A stretch of DNA of 47,159 nt from Rhodospirillaceae bacterium (lineage in GTDB: Bacteria > Pseudomonadota > Alphaproteobacteria > Bin65): positions 1-47,159 of the forward strand of contig VXNK01000002.1 in NCBI GenBank assembly GCA_009840595.1, written 5' to 3'. The notes under the pieces were generated by a model. That model was not told the origin of the DNA. It was given only the letters and a program-made list of their open reading frames with translations, and made no database searches. A program made the translations under genes and the position numbers. How positions within the stretch are numbered: position 1 is the stretch's first letter; the number at the start of each line of letters is the position of its first letter. This document shows positions 7,690-16,901 of this stretch, piece after piece.

Positions 7690-9645
7690 ATGACGGCAGA
7701 CACATTCCCGAAACTGCTGGACCGCAACGCTCGCGAGCGCGGGCCTCGGCCGGCGATTCGCGAAAAATATCTCGGCATCTGGCAGACCTTCTCCTGGAGC
7801 GAATCGCGCGCAGAAGTGGAGATCGTCGCCCACGGACTCGCCGCCCTGGGCCTCAAGCGCGGCGACCGGATCGCGATCATCGGCGACAACCGGCCCTATC
7901 TCTACTGGGCGATCGTGGCGGCGCAGGCGCTCGGCGCCGTTCCGGTACCGGTATACCAGGACAGCGGTGCGGGTGAATTGGCTTATGTGCTGGATCACGC
8001 GGAAGTCTCCTTCGCCGTGGCCGAGGACCAGGAGCAGGTCGACAAGCTGGTCGAGGCGATGGAAACGGTGCAGACGCTGAAGACGATCGTCTATTGCGAC
8101 CCGCGCGGCATGCGCGAATACGATCAGGCGTTTCTGCATTCGCTGGACGAGGTCAAGAAGGCCGGAGAGGCGCGCAAGGCGGTCAACCGCGATTTCTATG
8201 AGGCCGAGGTCGCCAAGGGCCAGGGCAGCGACATCGCGATATTCCTCTACACCTCCGGCACCACGGGCAACCCGAAGGGCGTCGTCCTCACCTTCGACAA
8301 CCTGATCTCGATGGCGGAAATGTCCGTCGAACTGGAACGGATCGGCGAGGACGAGGACACGCTGGCCTACCTGCCCATGGCCTGGGTCGGCGACTGCGTT
8401 TTCTCGATCGGCCAGTCCTATGTCGCCGGCTTCTGCGCCAACTGTCCGGAGAGCCAGGCCACCTTCCTGACCGACCTGAAGGAGATCGGGCCGACCTATT
8501 TCTTCGCGCCGCCGCGCATCTTCGAGAATATCCTGACCTCGGTGAACGTGCGGATGCAGGACGCCGGCCGGACCAAGCAGCGCCTGTTCCGCTATTTCAT
8601 GGATCACGCCGCCAAGGTCGGCGTGAAAATCCTGCAGAAGGAGAAGGTCGGCGCCTGGGCGCGCTTCAAATACTGGCTGGGCGAAATCCTGGTCTACGGG
8701 CCGCTCAAGAACACGCTGGGCATGAGCCGGGTGCGCCGGGTCTACACGGCCGGCGAGGCGATCGGGCCGGACATCTTCGACTTCTACCGGTCGATCGGGC
8801 TGAACATGAAGCAGCTCTACGGCCAGACCGAAGCCTCGGTGTTCGTCACCGTGCAGCCCGACAACGAGGTCTATGCCGATACCGTCGGCAAGGCCTGTCC
8901 GGGCGTCGAAGTCAAGGTCGATCCGGAGTCGCGCGAGGTGCTCTACCGCAGCGAAGGCGTGTTCAAGGAGTACTACAAGAACGAGGAAGAGACCCGGAAG
9001 ACCAAGACCGAGGACGGCTGGGTCCATACTGGGGACGCTGGCTTCATCGACAACAACGGCCATCTGAAGATCATCGACCGGGCCAAGGATGTCGGCGTGC
9101 TGAACAACGGCTCGATGTTCGCGCCGAAATATCTCGAGAACAAGCTGAAGTTCTTCCCCTTCATCCAGGAGGCCGTGACCTTCGGCGCCGGGCGCGACCA
9201 CGCCGCCGCCATGATCTCTATCGATATCGACGCGGTCGGCAACTGGGCGGAGCGCAACAACGTCGCCTATGCCAGCTACCGGGAGCTGGCGGCCAAGCCG
9301 GACGTTTACGAGGAAATCCGCAAGAATATCGAACAGGTCAACCGGGACTTGGCCGAAGATGCCGAACTGGCGGGCGCCCAGATCGCGCGCTTCACCCTGC
9401 TGCACAAGGAACTGGACGCCGACGACGGCGAGCTGACCCGGACCCGCAAGGTCCGCCGCCGGCACATCAACGAACGCTACGGTGCCGTGATCGAGGCCTT
9501 CTACGACGGGCGGGACGAGGTGCACTGCGAGGTCGAGACGATCTTCGAGGACGGCCGCAAGGGCGTCAGCGCCGCCGACCTCAGAATCATGGATGCAGCG
9601 ACCGCCGGAACCGCCGGCGCCGAGCCGCTGCGCCAGGCGGGCTGA
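7690..9645 (+). CDS. Long-chain-type acyl-CoA synthetase (AMP-binding)
   Basis: A 651-residue adenylate-forming ligase that makes an acyl-CoA from a carboxylic acid, ATP and CoA. Motifs: P-loop YTSGTTGNPKGV from Tyr187, LYGQTEASVFV, DGWVHTGDAGF, DRAKDVGVLNNG, and TRTRKVRR near the C-terminus, where the catalytic lysine is expected. Its length and the VYTAGEAIGPDIFDFYRSIG segment match the long-chain synthetase branch often found next to Liv-type transporters. ATG 7690 is preferred (GGAG 7 bp upstream); GTG 7678 in the same frame is an alternative. livG begins 6 bp after its stop, so the ligase and importer are almost certainly co-transcribed. Confidence 0.92.
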   Translation: MTADTFPKLLDRNARERGPRPAIREKYLGIWQTFSWSESRAEVEIVAHGLAALGLKRGDRIAIIGDNRPYLYWAIVAAQALGAVPVPVYQDSGAGELAYVLDHAEVSFAVAEDQEQVDKLVEAMETVQTLKTIVYCDPRGMREYDQAFLHSLDEVKKAGEARKAVNRDFYEAEVAKGQGSDIAIFLYTSGTTGNPKGVVLTFDNLISMAEMSVELERIGEDEDTLAYLPMAWVGDCVFSIGQSYVAGFCANCPESQATFLTDLKEIGPTYFFAPPRIFENILTSVNVRMQDAGRTKQRLFRYFMDHAAKVGVKILQKEKVGAWARFKYWLGEILVYGPLKNTLGMSRVRRVYTAGEAIGPDIFDFYRSIGLNMKQLYGQTEASVFVTVQPDNEVYADTVGKACPGVEVKVDPESREVLYRSEGVFKEYYKNEEETRKTKTEDGWVHTGDAGFIDNNGHLKIIDRAKDVGVLNNGSMFAPKYLENKLKFFPFIQEAVTFGAGRDHAAAMISIDIDAVGNWAERNNVAYASYRELAAKPDVYEEIRKNIEQVNRDLAEDAELAGAQIARFTLLHKELDADDGELTRTRKVRRRHINERYGAVIEAFYDGRDEVHCEVETIFEDGRKGVSAADLRIMDAATAGTAGAEPLRQAG

Positions 9646-9651
9646 TCGCCG

Positions 9652-10545
9652 ATGAAACACTCGGAACGCACATTCGGCGACACCCTTCTGAGGGTCGACA
9701 ACATCACGCTGCGTTTCGGCGGCGTGAAAGCCATCACCGACGTCAGCTTCGATATCCACGAACGGCAGATTTTCGCGATCATCGGGCCAAACGGCGCCGG
9801 CAAGACCTCGATGCTGAACGTGATCAACGGCTTCTACCACCCGCAGGAAGGCACCATCACCTACAAGGGCAACCAGCGGCACCAGATGAAGCCGCACGAG
9901 GCGGCCGAAACCGGGATCGCGCGGACGTTCCAGAACGTCGCCCTGTTCCGCGGCATGAGTACGCTGGACAATGTGATGACCGGCCGGCTGCTCAAGATGA
10001 GCGGCCCGGCGATGCGGTACTACCACCGGCAGTTCGCCGACATGCCGGTGATCAACTACCTGACCTATCCGGCCATGTGGTTCGGCGATTTCCTGCTCGA
10101 TTCCCTCTATTGGGGGCCGTATCAGAGGGAGGAACTGGCGCACCGCAAGGCTGCCGAGGAGGTGATCGACTTCCTCGAAATCCAGTCGATCCGGCGCACG
10201 CCGGTCGGCCGCCTGCCCTACGGCCTGCAGAAGCGGGTCGAACTGGGCCGCGCGCTCGCCATGGAGCCGGATCTGCTGCTGCTCGACGAACCGATGGCCG
10301 GCATGAACCTCGAAGAGAAAGAGGACATGTGCCGCTTCGTCATCGACGTGAACGACGAATTCGGCACCACCATTGCGCTGATCGAACACGATATGGGCGT
10401 GGTGATGGATATCTCGGATCATGTCGTCGTGCTGAACTACGGCCGCAAGATCGCCGAGGGCACGCCGGCGGAAGTCCAGGCCGACCAGGACGTGATCGAC
10501 GCCTATCTCGGCGTCGCGCACGAAGAGGACCTGATCGAGAAGTAG
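9652..10545 (+). CDS. livG: Branched-chain-type ABC importer, ATP-binding protein
   Basis: Cytoplasmic ATPase of a LivFGHMK-type importer, 297 residues. Walker A is GPNGAGKTS, the signature region is LPYGLQKRVELGRAL, and Walker B is LLLLDEPMAGMN. An insertion rich in Tyr and Trp (about residues 119-157) between Walker A and the signature makes it longer than the typical LivG of about 255 residues; such insertions occur in this subfamily. It lies between the acyl-CoA synthetase and livH. The imported compound need not be an amino acid: related systems take up aromatic acids and other carboxylates. Confidence 0.93.
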   Translation: MKHSERTFGDTLLRVDNITLRFGGVKAITDVSFDIHERQIFAIIGPNGAGKTSMLNVINGFYHPQEGTITYKGNQRHQMKPHEAAETGIARTFQNVALFRGMSTLDNVMTGRLLKMSGPAMRYYHRQFADMPVINYLTYPAMWFGDFLLDSLYWGPYQREELAHRKAAEEVIDFLEIQSIRRTPVGRLPYGLQKRVELGRALAMEPDLLLLDEPMAGMNLEEKEDMCRFVIDVNDEFGTTIALIEHDMGVVMDISDHVVVLNYGRKIAEGTPAEVQADQDVIDAYLGVAHEEDLIEK

Positions 10546-10653
10546 GAACGGGACAAACGGCGCGCGCGGGCCCGGCCGGGCCCGGCATTGCGATGGCGCC
10601 GGCAGACCGCAGCGGGCGGACCGGATCCCGGGCGCCCGTTTGAGGGGGAAAGT

Positions 10654-11586
10654 ATGGGAGAGATCTGGGAATTCATCCTGGCGCCGGTGCTCATCTTCGA
10701 GAGCTGGCAGTTCGGCATGGAGGTCGTGATCAGCGGCCTGCTGGCGGGGGTGATGTACTCGCTCGTCGCGCTCGGCTTCGTACTGATCTACAAGGCCTCG
10801 GGCATGTTCAACTTCGCCCAGGGCGTGCTCGTCCTGTTCGCGGCCCTCAACCTCGCCGGCTTTATCGGCCTCGGCATTCCGATCCCGCTCGCCATCCTGC
10901 TCACGATCGGGATCATGATCCTGTTCGCCGTGGTGGTGGAGTATCTGATCCTGCGCCATCTGGTGAACCAGGAGCAGATCATCCTGTTCATGGCGACGAT
11001 CGGGCTCGCCTTTTTCCTCTCGGCCTTCGGCGAGACCATCTGGGGCTCCGACGTCAAGAAGCTGGATGTCGGCATTCCGCAGGGCCGCTTCGAGCCCTTC
11101 GGCATCCAGATCCAGTATCTCGAACTCACCGCCGGCGCCGTCGCCGCGGCGCTGGTGACCGGCCTCGCGATCTTCTTCAACAAGACCAAGATCGGCCGGG
11201 CGCTGCGCGCGGTGGCCGACGACCATCAGGCCGCGCTTTCGGTCGGCATCAACCTGCGCACCATCTGGATCATCGTCTGGGCGGTTTCCGGCATCGTGGC
11301 GCTGGTCGCCGGCACCATGTGGGGCGCCAAGTCCGGCGTTCAGTTCAGTCTCTCGGAAATCGCCCTGAAAGCCCTGCCGGTGTTGATCCTGGGCGGCTTC
11401 GAATCGATCCCCGGCGCCATTATCGGCGGCTTGATCATCGGACTGGGCGAGAAGCTGGCCGAGGTCGGCTGGGGGCCGTATGTCGGCGGTGCGATCGAGG
11501 ACTGGTTCGCCTATATCCTGGCGATGGTCTTCCTGGTGTTCCGCCCGCAGGGCCTGTTCGGCGAAAAGATCATCGAAAGAGTCTGA
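10654..11586 (+). CDS. livH: Branched-chain-type ABC importer, permease LivH
   Basis: Inner-membrane permease of 310 residues with about eight hydrophobic helices. Family landmarks are GLLAGVMYSLVALGFVLIYKASGMFNFAQG near the N-terminus and the ATPase-contacting loop IGRALRAVADDHQAALSVGI. The ATG at 10654 has GAGGGGGA about 5 bp upstream. The 108-bp gap to livG is GC-rich and holds a GCCCGG repeat, with no gene. The product pairs with LivM to form the pore. Confidence 0.94.
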   Translation: MGEIWEFILAPVLIFESWQFGMEVVISGLLAGVMYSLVALGFVLIYKASGMFNFAQGVLVLFAALNLAGFIGLGIPIPLAILLTIGIMILFAVVVEYLILRHLVNQEQIILFMATIGLAFFLSAFGETIWGSDVKKLDVGIPQGRFEPFGIQIQYLELTAGAVAAALVTGLAIFFNKTKIGRALRAVADDHQAALSVGINLRTIWIIVWAVSGIVALVAGTMWGAKSGVQFSLSEIALKALPVLILGGFESIPGAIIGGLIIGLGEKLAEVGWGPYVGGAIEDWFAYILAMVFLVFRPQGLFGEKIIERV

Positions 11587-11590
11587 CGCC

Positions 11591-12823
11591 ATGTTCTATC
11601 GCGAAGCCGGGCAGTTCTATACGAGTTACGCCAAGGACCAGGGCATCTTCCAGCTCAAGCAGGACAAGTTTGGCCTGTGGGGCATCCTGTTCATCGCCTT
11701 CGTCGTCGTTCCGGTCGGCCTGTATCTCATGGTGCAGGGCGGCCTCATGGCCGCGTCGACCAAGGACTATCTGTACAACTCGATCTTCCTGCTCCTGCTG
11801 GTCAACAGCATGGCCGCGCTCGGCCTGAATATCCTGACCGGCTATTGCGGCCAGATTTCCCTCGGGACGGCGGCGTTCATGGGGGTCGGCGCTTTTACCG
11901 CCTACAAGTTCTCGACCGGCCTGAACTACCGGATCCAGAAGGAGGACGAGGCCGGCGAGCTGATTTCGCAGCTCGTGCCGATGCTGCCGCCGATCGACAA
12001 TCCGATCCTCCTGGTTCTGATCGCCGGTCTAGTGACGGCGGTCGTCGGTGTGATCTTCGGCCTGCCCAGCCTGCGCATCAAGGGTTTCTACCTGGCGGTC
12101 GCGACCCTGGCGGCGCAGTTCTTCCTGGTCTGGTGCTTCTCCCGCGTCGAATGGCTGTACGACTATGTCTCGTCGTCGACGATCCAGATTCCGCCGCTGA
12201 AGCTGTTCGGCCTCGTCGTCACCGGATCGGAAACGGTCATGCGCGACGGCCAGGAGGTAACGATCTATCCCGCTGCGGAGACGAAATACCTGATCTGCCT
12301 GTCGCTCGTGGTGTTCTTCGCCTTCGTCGCCAAGAACATGGTGCGCGGCCGGATCGGCCGGGCCTGGATGGCGATCCGCGACATGGATATCGCGGCCCAG
12401 CTCATCGGCATCCGGCCGCTGGCGACCAAGCTGCTCGCCTTCGCGGTCAGTTCCTTCTTCTGCGGCATGGCCGGGGCGATGTCGCTGATCTTCTACCTCG
12501 GCGCGCTCGAAGGCGCGGAAGCCTTCAACATCAACGAGTCCTTCGCCGTCCTGTTCATGGTCATCATCGGCGGGCTGGGCAGCATCACCGGCTCCTTCCT
12601 CGGCGCCGCCTTCATCACGCTGATCCCGATCTTCCTGGTCGTGTCCCTGCCCTGGCTGGGCGGCCAGTTCGGCATCCCGGTCGATGCGGCAATGGTCGAG
12701 CATATCCAGTTCATGATCTTCGGCGCGCTGATCATCATCTTCCTGATCATGGAGCCGCTCGGGCTGGCCCGCCTGTGGCAGATCGGCAAGGAAAGACTGA
12801 GACAATGGCCGTTCCCCTACTAG
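11591..12823 (+). CDS. livM: Branched-chain-type ABC importer, permease LivM
   Basis: Second membrane subunit, 410 residues. After a 30-residue polar N-terminal extension come LNILTGYCGQISLGTAAFMGVGAF, LPSLRIKGFYLAVATLAAQF and the coupling loop IGRAWMAIRDMDIAAQLIGI, all typical of LivM. It starts 4 bp after the livH stop. The extra soluble segment near residues 200-235 (ETVMRDGQEVTIYPAAETK) probably faces the periplasm. Confidence 0.94.
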   Translation: MFYREAGQFYTSYAKDQGIFQLKQDKFGLWGILFIAFVVVPVGLYLMVQGGLMAASTKDYLYNSIFLLLLVNSMAALGLNILTGYCGQISLGTAAFMGVGAFTAYKFSTGLNYRIQKEDEAGELISQLVPMLPPIDNPILLVLIAGLVTAVVGVIFGLPSLRIKGFYLAVATLAAQFFLVWCFSRVEWLYDYVSSSTIQIPPLKLFGLVVTGSETVMRDGQEVTIYPAAETKYLICLSLVVFFAFVAKNMVRGRIGRAWMAIRDMDIAAQLIGIRPLATKLLAFAVSSFFCGMAGAMSLIFYLGALEGAEAFNINESFAVLFMVIIGGLGSITGSFLGAAFITLIPIFLVVSLPWLGGQFGIPVDAAMVEHIQFMIFGALIIIFLIMEPLGLARLWQIGKERLRQWPFPY

Positions 12824-12843
12824 CGGGCGGCATTGCAAGTGCG

Positions 12844-12941
12844 ACGGCCGGAAACGGCCGTGATGGCCGCGTGTTGCGGTCTTTTCGGGAACCTTGGGCA
12901 CATGCTAAGGTTCCGGCAGCCTGCAGGCCGCGGTGGCCTGC
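12844..12941 (+). promoter_or_regulatory. Three successive hairpins between livM and the binding-protein gene
   Basis: The 181-bp gap after livM holds ACGGCCG-GAAA-CGGCCGT (12844-12861, tetraloop GAAA), GGAACCTT/AAGGTTCC (12888-12895 with 12907-12914), and GCAGGCC/GGCCTGC (12923-12929 with 12935-12941). None has a clean T-run. Such hairpins before a binding-protein gene can protect its mRNA segment or attenuate transcription, allowing more binding protein than permease. That role is inferred. Confidence 0.5.
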
Positions 12942-13004
12942 GGCTTACCTGTCCAACCCCCACGGCCCCGGCAGGGGCGAAACCGATCCAGGGAGGATAA
13001 TGGC

Positions 13005-14312
13005 ATGAGGCTGAAAGGGCTCACTTTGGGGCTGGCCGCTGCAGTCGCCGCGACAGGCATTGCGGCGCCGGCCGTCCAGGCGGCGGATACCCAGTATTTC
13101 CCGCTGTTCACCTATCGCACCGGGCCGTACGCGCCGAACGGCATTCCGTCGGCCAACGGCATCGCCGACTATTTCAACTACGTCAACCTGAAGCATGGCG
13201 GCGTCGGCGGCGTTAAGCTGGTCTGGGAGGAGTGCGAGACCGGCTACAACACGAAGAAGGGCGTCGAGTGCTACGAACGCCTGAAGGGCAAGGGCACGAC
13301 GGTCGTGTTCCCGTATTCGACGGGCATCACCTACAAGCTCATCCCGAACGCGGACAAGGACAAGGTCTCGATCCTGACCGTCGGCTACGGCCGCACGGAC
13401 GCGTCCGACGGCCGGGTCTTCCCGTGGACCTTCACCACGCCGACCACCTACTGGAGCCAGGCCTCGGCCTTCATCAAGTATATCGGCGCCCAGGAAGGCG
13501 GCATGGGCAAACTGAAGGGCAAGAAGATCGCCCTGATCTACCACAACAGCGCTTACGGCAAGGAGCCGATCCGCACGCTCGAGCTGCTGGCGCGCAAGCT
13601 GGGCTACAAGCTGACCCTGCTCGCCGTGAACCATCCCGGCCAGGAGCAGAAAGCCACCTGGCTGCAGATCCGCCGGGAGCGCCCGGACTGGGTCCTGCTG
13701 TGGGGCTGGGGCGTGATGAACCAGGTCGCCATCAAGGAAGCCACCAATATCGGCTTCAAGATGGACCGTATGATCGGCGTCTGGTGGTCCGGCGCCGAGC
13801 AGGACGTGGTGCCGACCGGCGACGCCGCCAAGGGCTACAAGGCCGGCACGTTCCACGCCGCGGGTTCCGATTTCCCGCTGATCAAGGACATCAAGAAGGT
13901 CGTCTACGATGCCGGCAAGGGCATTCCGGGCGGCGACAAGTATGTCGGTCAGGTGCTGTGGAACCGCGGCATGGTGAACGCCATCTTCGCCACCGAAGCC
14001 ATGCGCGCCGCGCAGAAGAAGTTCGGCGTCAAGGTGGTCAACGGCGAACAGATGCGCTGGGGTCTCGAGAACCTCAACATCACCGCGGAGCGCTGGGCCG
14101 AGCTGGGCCTGAAAGGCTTCATGCAGCCGGTCAAGAACACCTGCGCCGACCATGAAGGCAACGGCCCGGTGCTGATCCAGCAGTGGGACGGCAAGAAGTG
14201 GAACATCGTCAGCGACTTCATCTCGCCGATGCGCGAGGTGGTCCGTCCGCTGATCGAGAAGTCCGCCGCGGCCTACGCCAAGAAGAACAACATCACGCCG
14301 CGCAAGTGCTAG
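13005..14312 (+). CDS. ABC importer periplasmic substrate-binding protein (Liv type)
   Basis: A 435-residue periplasmic binding protein with a signal peptide of about 26 residues (hydrophobic core LGLAAAVAATGIAAPA, cleavage after VQA). The mature part has the two-lobed type I binding-protein pattern: PNGIPSANGIADYFNYVN, VSILTVGYGRTDASDG, then KIALIYHNSAYGKEP and LLAVNHPGQEQKATWLQIRRERPDWV. GGGAGG lies 8 bp before ATG 13005. An upstream ATG at 13000 opens only a two-codon frame, ATG-GCA-TGA, overlapping the true start. The protein is nearer the aromatic/aliphatic-acid binding branch than LivK itself, so I give no symbol. Confidence 0.92.
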   Translation: MRLKGLTLGLAAAVAATGIAAPAVQAADTQYFPLFTYRTGPYAPNGIPSANGIADYFNYVNLKHGGVGGVKLVWEECETGYNTKKGVECYERLKGKGTTVVFPYSTGITYKLIPNADKDKVSILTVGYGRTDASDGRVFPWTFTTPTTYWSQASAFIKYIGAQEGGMGKLKGKKIALIYHNSAYGKEPIRTLELLARKLGYKLTLLAVNHPGQEQKATWLQIRRERPDWVLLWGWGVMNQVAIKEATNIGFKMDRMIGVWWSGAEQDVVPTGDAAKGYKAGTFHAAGSDFPLIKDIKKVVYDAGKGIPGGDKYVGQVLWNRGMVNAIFATEAMRAAQKKFGVKVVNGEQMRWGLENLNITAERWAELGLKGFMQPVKNTCADHEGNGPVLIQQWDGKKWNIVSDFISPMREVVRPLIEKSAAAYAKKNNITPRKC

Positions 14313-14356
14313 GTCCGTTGCAGGCGAACCAACGCCTGTAGCAAGGGAGTACCGCC

Positions 14357-15199
14357 GTGAGTGAAGCCGCCGCGACCAATGGCGCGAATGGCGCTGCCGA
14401 AGCGCTGCTCAGCGTCAACAACATCGAGGTGATCTACGATCATGTGATCCTCGTGTTGAAGGGGGTTTCGCTTGAGGTTCCCAGGGGGGGCATCGTCGCC
14501 CTCCTTGGGGCCAACGGCGCCGGCAAGACGACGACGCTCAAATCGATCTCCAACCTGCTCGGCGCGGAACGCGGCGACGTCACCAAGGGATCGATCCTCT
14601 ACGACGGCATCCCCGTGCAGAGCCTGGATCCGAACGATCTGGTGCGGCGCGGCGTGATCCAGGTCATGGAAGGGCGGCACTGTTTTCCGCATCTCACCGT
14701 TGACGAAAACCTCCTGACCGGCGCCTATACCCGCCGGGACGGCGGCGGCGCTATCCGCGAGTCGATGGACATGGTGTATGAGTATTTCCCCCGCCTGAAA
14801 GAGCGGCGCAGCGCGCTGGCCGGCTATATCTCCGGCGGCGAGCAGCAGATGTGCGCCATCGGGCGGGCGCTGATGTCAAACCCCTCGACCATGCTGCTCG
14901 ACGAACCCTCCATGGGCCTGGCGCCGCAGCTCGTCGAGGAGATTTTCGAGATCGTCAAACGCCTCAACGAACAGGAAGGCGTCAGCATCCTGCTCGCCGA
15001 GCAGAACACCAACATGGCGCTGCGCTACGCCGACTACGGCTATATCCTGGAAAGCGGCCGCGTCGTGATGGACGGCGAGGCGAAGGACCTCGCCGAGAAT
15101 GAGGACGTGAAGGAATTCTATCTCGGCGTCGCCGGCGAGAACCGCAAGTCGTTTCGCGACGTCAAGCACTACAAGCGGCGCAAGCGCTGGCTCGCCTGA
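14357..15199 (+). CDS. livF: Branched-chain-type ABC importer, ATP-binding protein LivF
   Basis: Second ATPase of the importer, 280 residues. Walker A GANGAGKTT, signature ISGGEQQMCAIGRAL, Walker B TMLLDEPSMGLAP and the switch histidine replaced by glutamine in LLAEQNTNMAL, as is usual for LivF. It starts at GTG 14357; the frame opens MSEAAATNG, and AAGGGAG lies about 8 bp upstream. The C-terminal tail (RKSFRDVKHYKRRKRW) is basic and longer than in E. coli LivF. It follows the binding-protein gene by 44 bp. Confidence 0.94.
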   Translation: MSEAAATNGANGAAEALLSVNNIEVIYDHVILVLKGVSLEVPRGGIVALLGANGAGKTTTLKSISNLLGAERGDVTKGSILYDGIPVQSLDPNDLVRRGVIQVMEGRHCFPHLTVDENLLTGAYTRRDGGGAIRESMDMVYEYFPRLKERRSALAGYISGGEQQMCAIGRALMSNPSTMLLDEPSMGLAPQLVEEIFEIVKRLNEQEGVSILLAEQNTNMALRYADYGYILESGRVVMDGEAKDLAENEDVKEFYLGVAGENRKSFRDVKHYKRRKRWLA

Positions 15200-15308
15200 T
15201 CGCGGGCCCGATCCAGCAACAGCCGGATGCCTGTCCGGACCGCAACACCGTCGAGCGGGCCGTCATCCCACAACCGGGGTGGCGGCTTTTCAATTCGGGG
15301 ACACGGCG

Positions 15309-16547
15309 ATGACCGACCACTACGACGCTCTTGAAACCCGCGACCCCGCCGAGCGCGAGGCCGCGCTCATGCAGGCGCTGCCGGCGCAGGTCGCCCACGC
15401 CAAGGCTGCAACCGGCTGGTACGGCAAGAGCCTGGCCGATGTCGATCCGTCGTCCGTGAACTCGCGGGAAGCGCTGGCGGCGCTGCCGGTGACCCGCAAG
15501 CACGATCTGATCGAGGCGCAGAAGGCCGCGCCGCCGCTCGCCGGGCTGAATGCGCTGGACCTTGGCGACGCCGCCGTCGCCTTCACCTCGCCGGGGCCGA
15601 TTTTCGAGGTCATGGGCACCCGCGCGGACTATTTCGGCGGCGCCCGCTCGCTCCACGCCGCCGGGCTGCGCAGGGGCGACATCGTCCAGAATTCCTTCTC
15701 CTACCATCTCACGCCCGGCGGCTGGATCTTCCACGATTCGGCGCGCGCCCTCGGCTGCCCGGTGATTCCGGCCGGTATCGGCAACACCGAACAGCAGGCC
15801 CAGGTGATGGCCCAGTACCGGCCGAAGGGCCATGCCGGCACGCCGGACTATCTGAAGGCGATCCTGGAAAAAGGCGACGAGATGGGTCTGGACCTCACCT
15901 CGGTGAAATCCGCCATCGTCGGCGCCGGACCGCTCTTCCCGCCCCTGCGCAACTGGTACGGCGAGCGCGGCATCCGGGTCTTCAACACCTTCGGCACGGC
16001 CGAACTCGGCATCGTCGCCTATGAGACCGAAGCGCAGAACGGTATGGTGATCGCCGAGGACAAGATCGTCGAAATCCTCGTTCCCGGCACCGGCGAGCCG
16101 GTCGCCAATACCGGCGACGTCGGCGAACTGGTGGTGACGCTGCTGACGCCGGAGGTGCCGCTGATCCGCTTCGCGACCGGCGACCTGTCGGCGCTGACCG
16201 ACGCGCCCAGCCCGTGCGGCCGCACGAACGTCCGGATGCTCGGCTGGATGGGCCGGGCCGACCAGACGACCAAGGTGCGCGGCATGTTCGTCCATCCGGA
16301 GCAGATCGCCGATATCGTCAAGCGGCACCCGGAAATCGCCAGGGCCCGCCTGGTGGTCGACGCCGTCGACGGCAAGGACGCGCCCAACTTCCGGGTCGAG
16401 GCCACCGCGGCCGACCCGGCCTTCGCAGACGCGGTGGCGGTGAGCTTCCAAACCGTCTGCAAGCTGCGGGCGACGGTCGAGATCGTCGAGCCCGGCGCCC
16501 TGCCCAACGACGGCAAGGTCATCGACGACGTGCGCGAGTACGAGTAG
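15309..16547 (+). CDS. Phenylacetate-CoA-ligase-like protein without canonical P-loop
   Basis: A 412-residue member of the PaaK-like adenylate-forming family. The body is recognisable: LNALDLGDAAVAF, NTFGTAELGIVAYE, VPLIRFATGDLSAL, and the C-terminal domain with GRADQTTKVRGMFVHPEQI. At the place of the ATP-binding SSGTTG-type loop it reads TSPGPIFEV (residues 93-101), without the Ser/Thr/Gly-rich loop. Versions of this subfamily are found beside Liv operons in other proteobacteria; whether they ligate CoA is not clear to me. It is the last gene of the operon, 109 bp after livF. Confidence 0.85.
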   Translation: MTDHYDALETRDPAEREAALMQALPAQVAHAKAATGWYGKSLADVDPSSVNSREALAALPVTRKHDLIEAQKAAPPLAGLNALDLGDAAVAFTSPGPIFEVMGTRADYFGGARSLHAAGLRRGDIVQNSFSYHLTPGGWIFHDSARALGCPVIPAGIGNTEQQAQVMAQYRPKGHAGTPDYLKAILEKGDEMGLDLTSVKSAIVGAGPLFPPLRNWYGERGIRVFNTFGTAELGIVAYETEAQNGMVIAEDKIVEILVPGTGEPVANTGDVGELVVTLLTPEVPLIRFATGDLSALTDAPSPCGRTNVRMLGWMGRADQTTKVRGMFVHPEQIADIVKRHPEIARARLVVDAVDGKDAPNFRVEATAADPAFADAVAVSFQTVCKLRATVEIVEPGALPNDGKVIDDVREYE

Positions 16548-16618
16548 GGGCGAAGGCGCACACGCGCCGGGATTTTCCGGAACTTTCCCGGAATCCTCCA
16601 TAAACCCACGCAAAGTAA

Positions 16619-16776
16619 TCCTTCCCCCTCTTCAGAGGGGGAAGTCCCTGAGCGCAGCGAAGGGGATGGGGGTGCCGTGACAGACCGCTGAGAAGCGCCT
16701 TGCGGCGCTGCGCGCCCCGCTACGGAAACGGGCGACGCGCCACCCCCACCTGGCCTCCCCCTCTGAAGAGGAGGAA
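16619..16776. repeat. Small inverted-repeat (MITE-like) intergenic element
   Basis: The left end is a perfect 10-bp hairpin (CTTCCCCCTC-TTCA-GAGGGGGAAG, 16621-16644). The right end is a matching hairpin in reverse (16754-16776, loop TGAA). Further inside, GGGATGGGGGTG and CACCCCCACC also face each other. There is no open frame. The first 55 bases (16619-16673) recur identically at the right edge of the window. The element accounts for about half of the 354-bp gap between the PaaK-like gene and ccmA; the rest holds only two weak hairpins near 16552-16595. Confidence 0.75.
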
Positions 16777-16901
16777 TCAACAAATCGGTGCCACCGCGGA
16801 ATTTTCCCTGTCTGCGCCGGCAGCCCTAATCTTTTGTCCCCTTGCGCGGGCGGCGGCAGGTTGCAGAGTGTCGGCTGTCCCGTTGACCGCCGTACAGCGC
16901 T

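Noticed and set aside
7414-11592. A 1392-codon open frame on the minus strand opposite the ligase-Liv operon
   Set aside because: It is fully antisense to well-supported genes and rich in Asp, His, Arg and Gly, as expected of a shadow frame in GC-rich coding DNA. No domain motif is visible.
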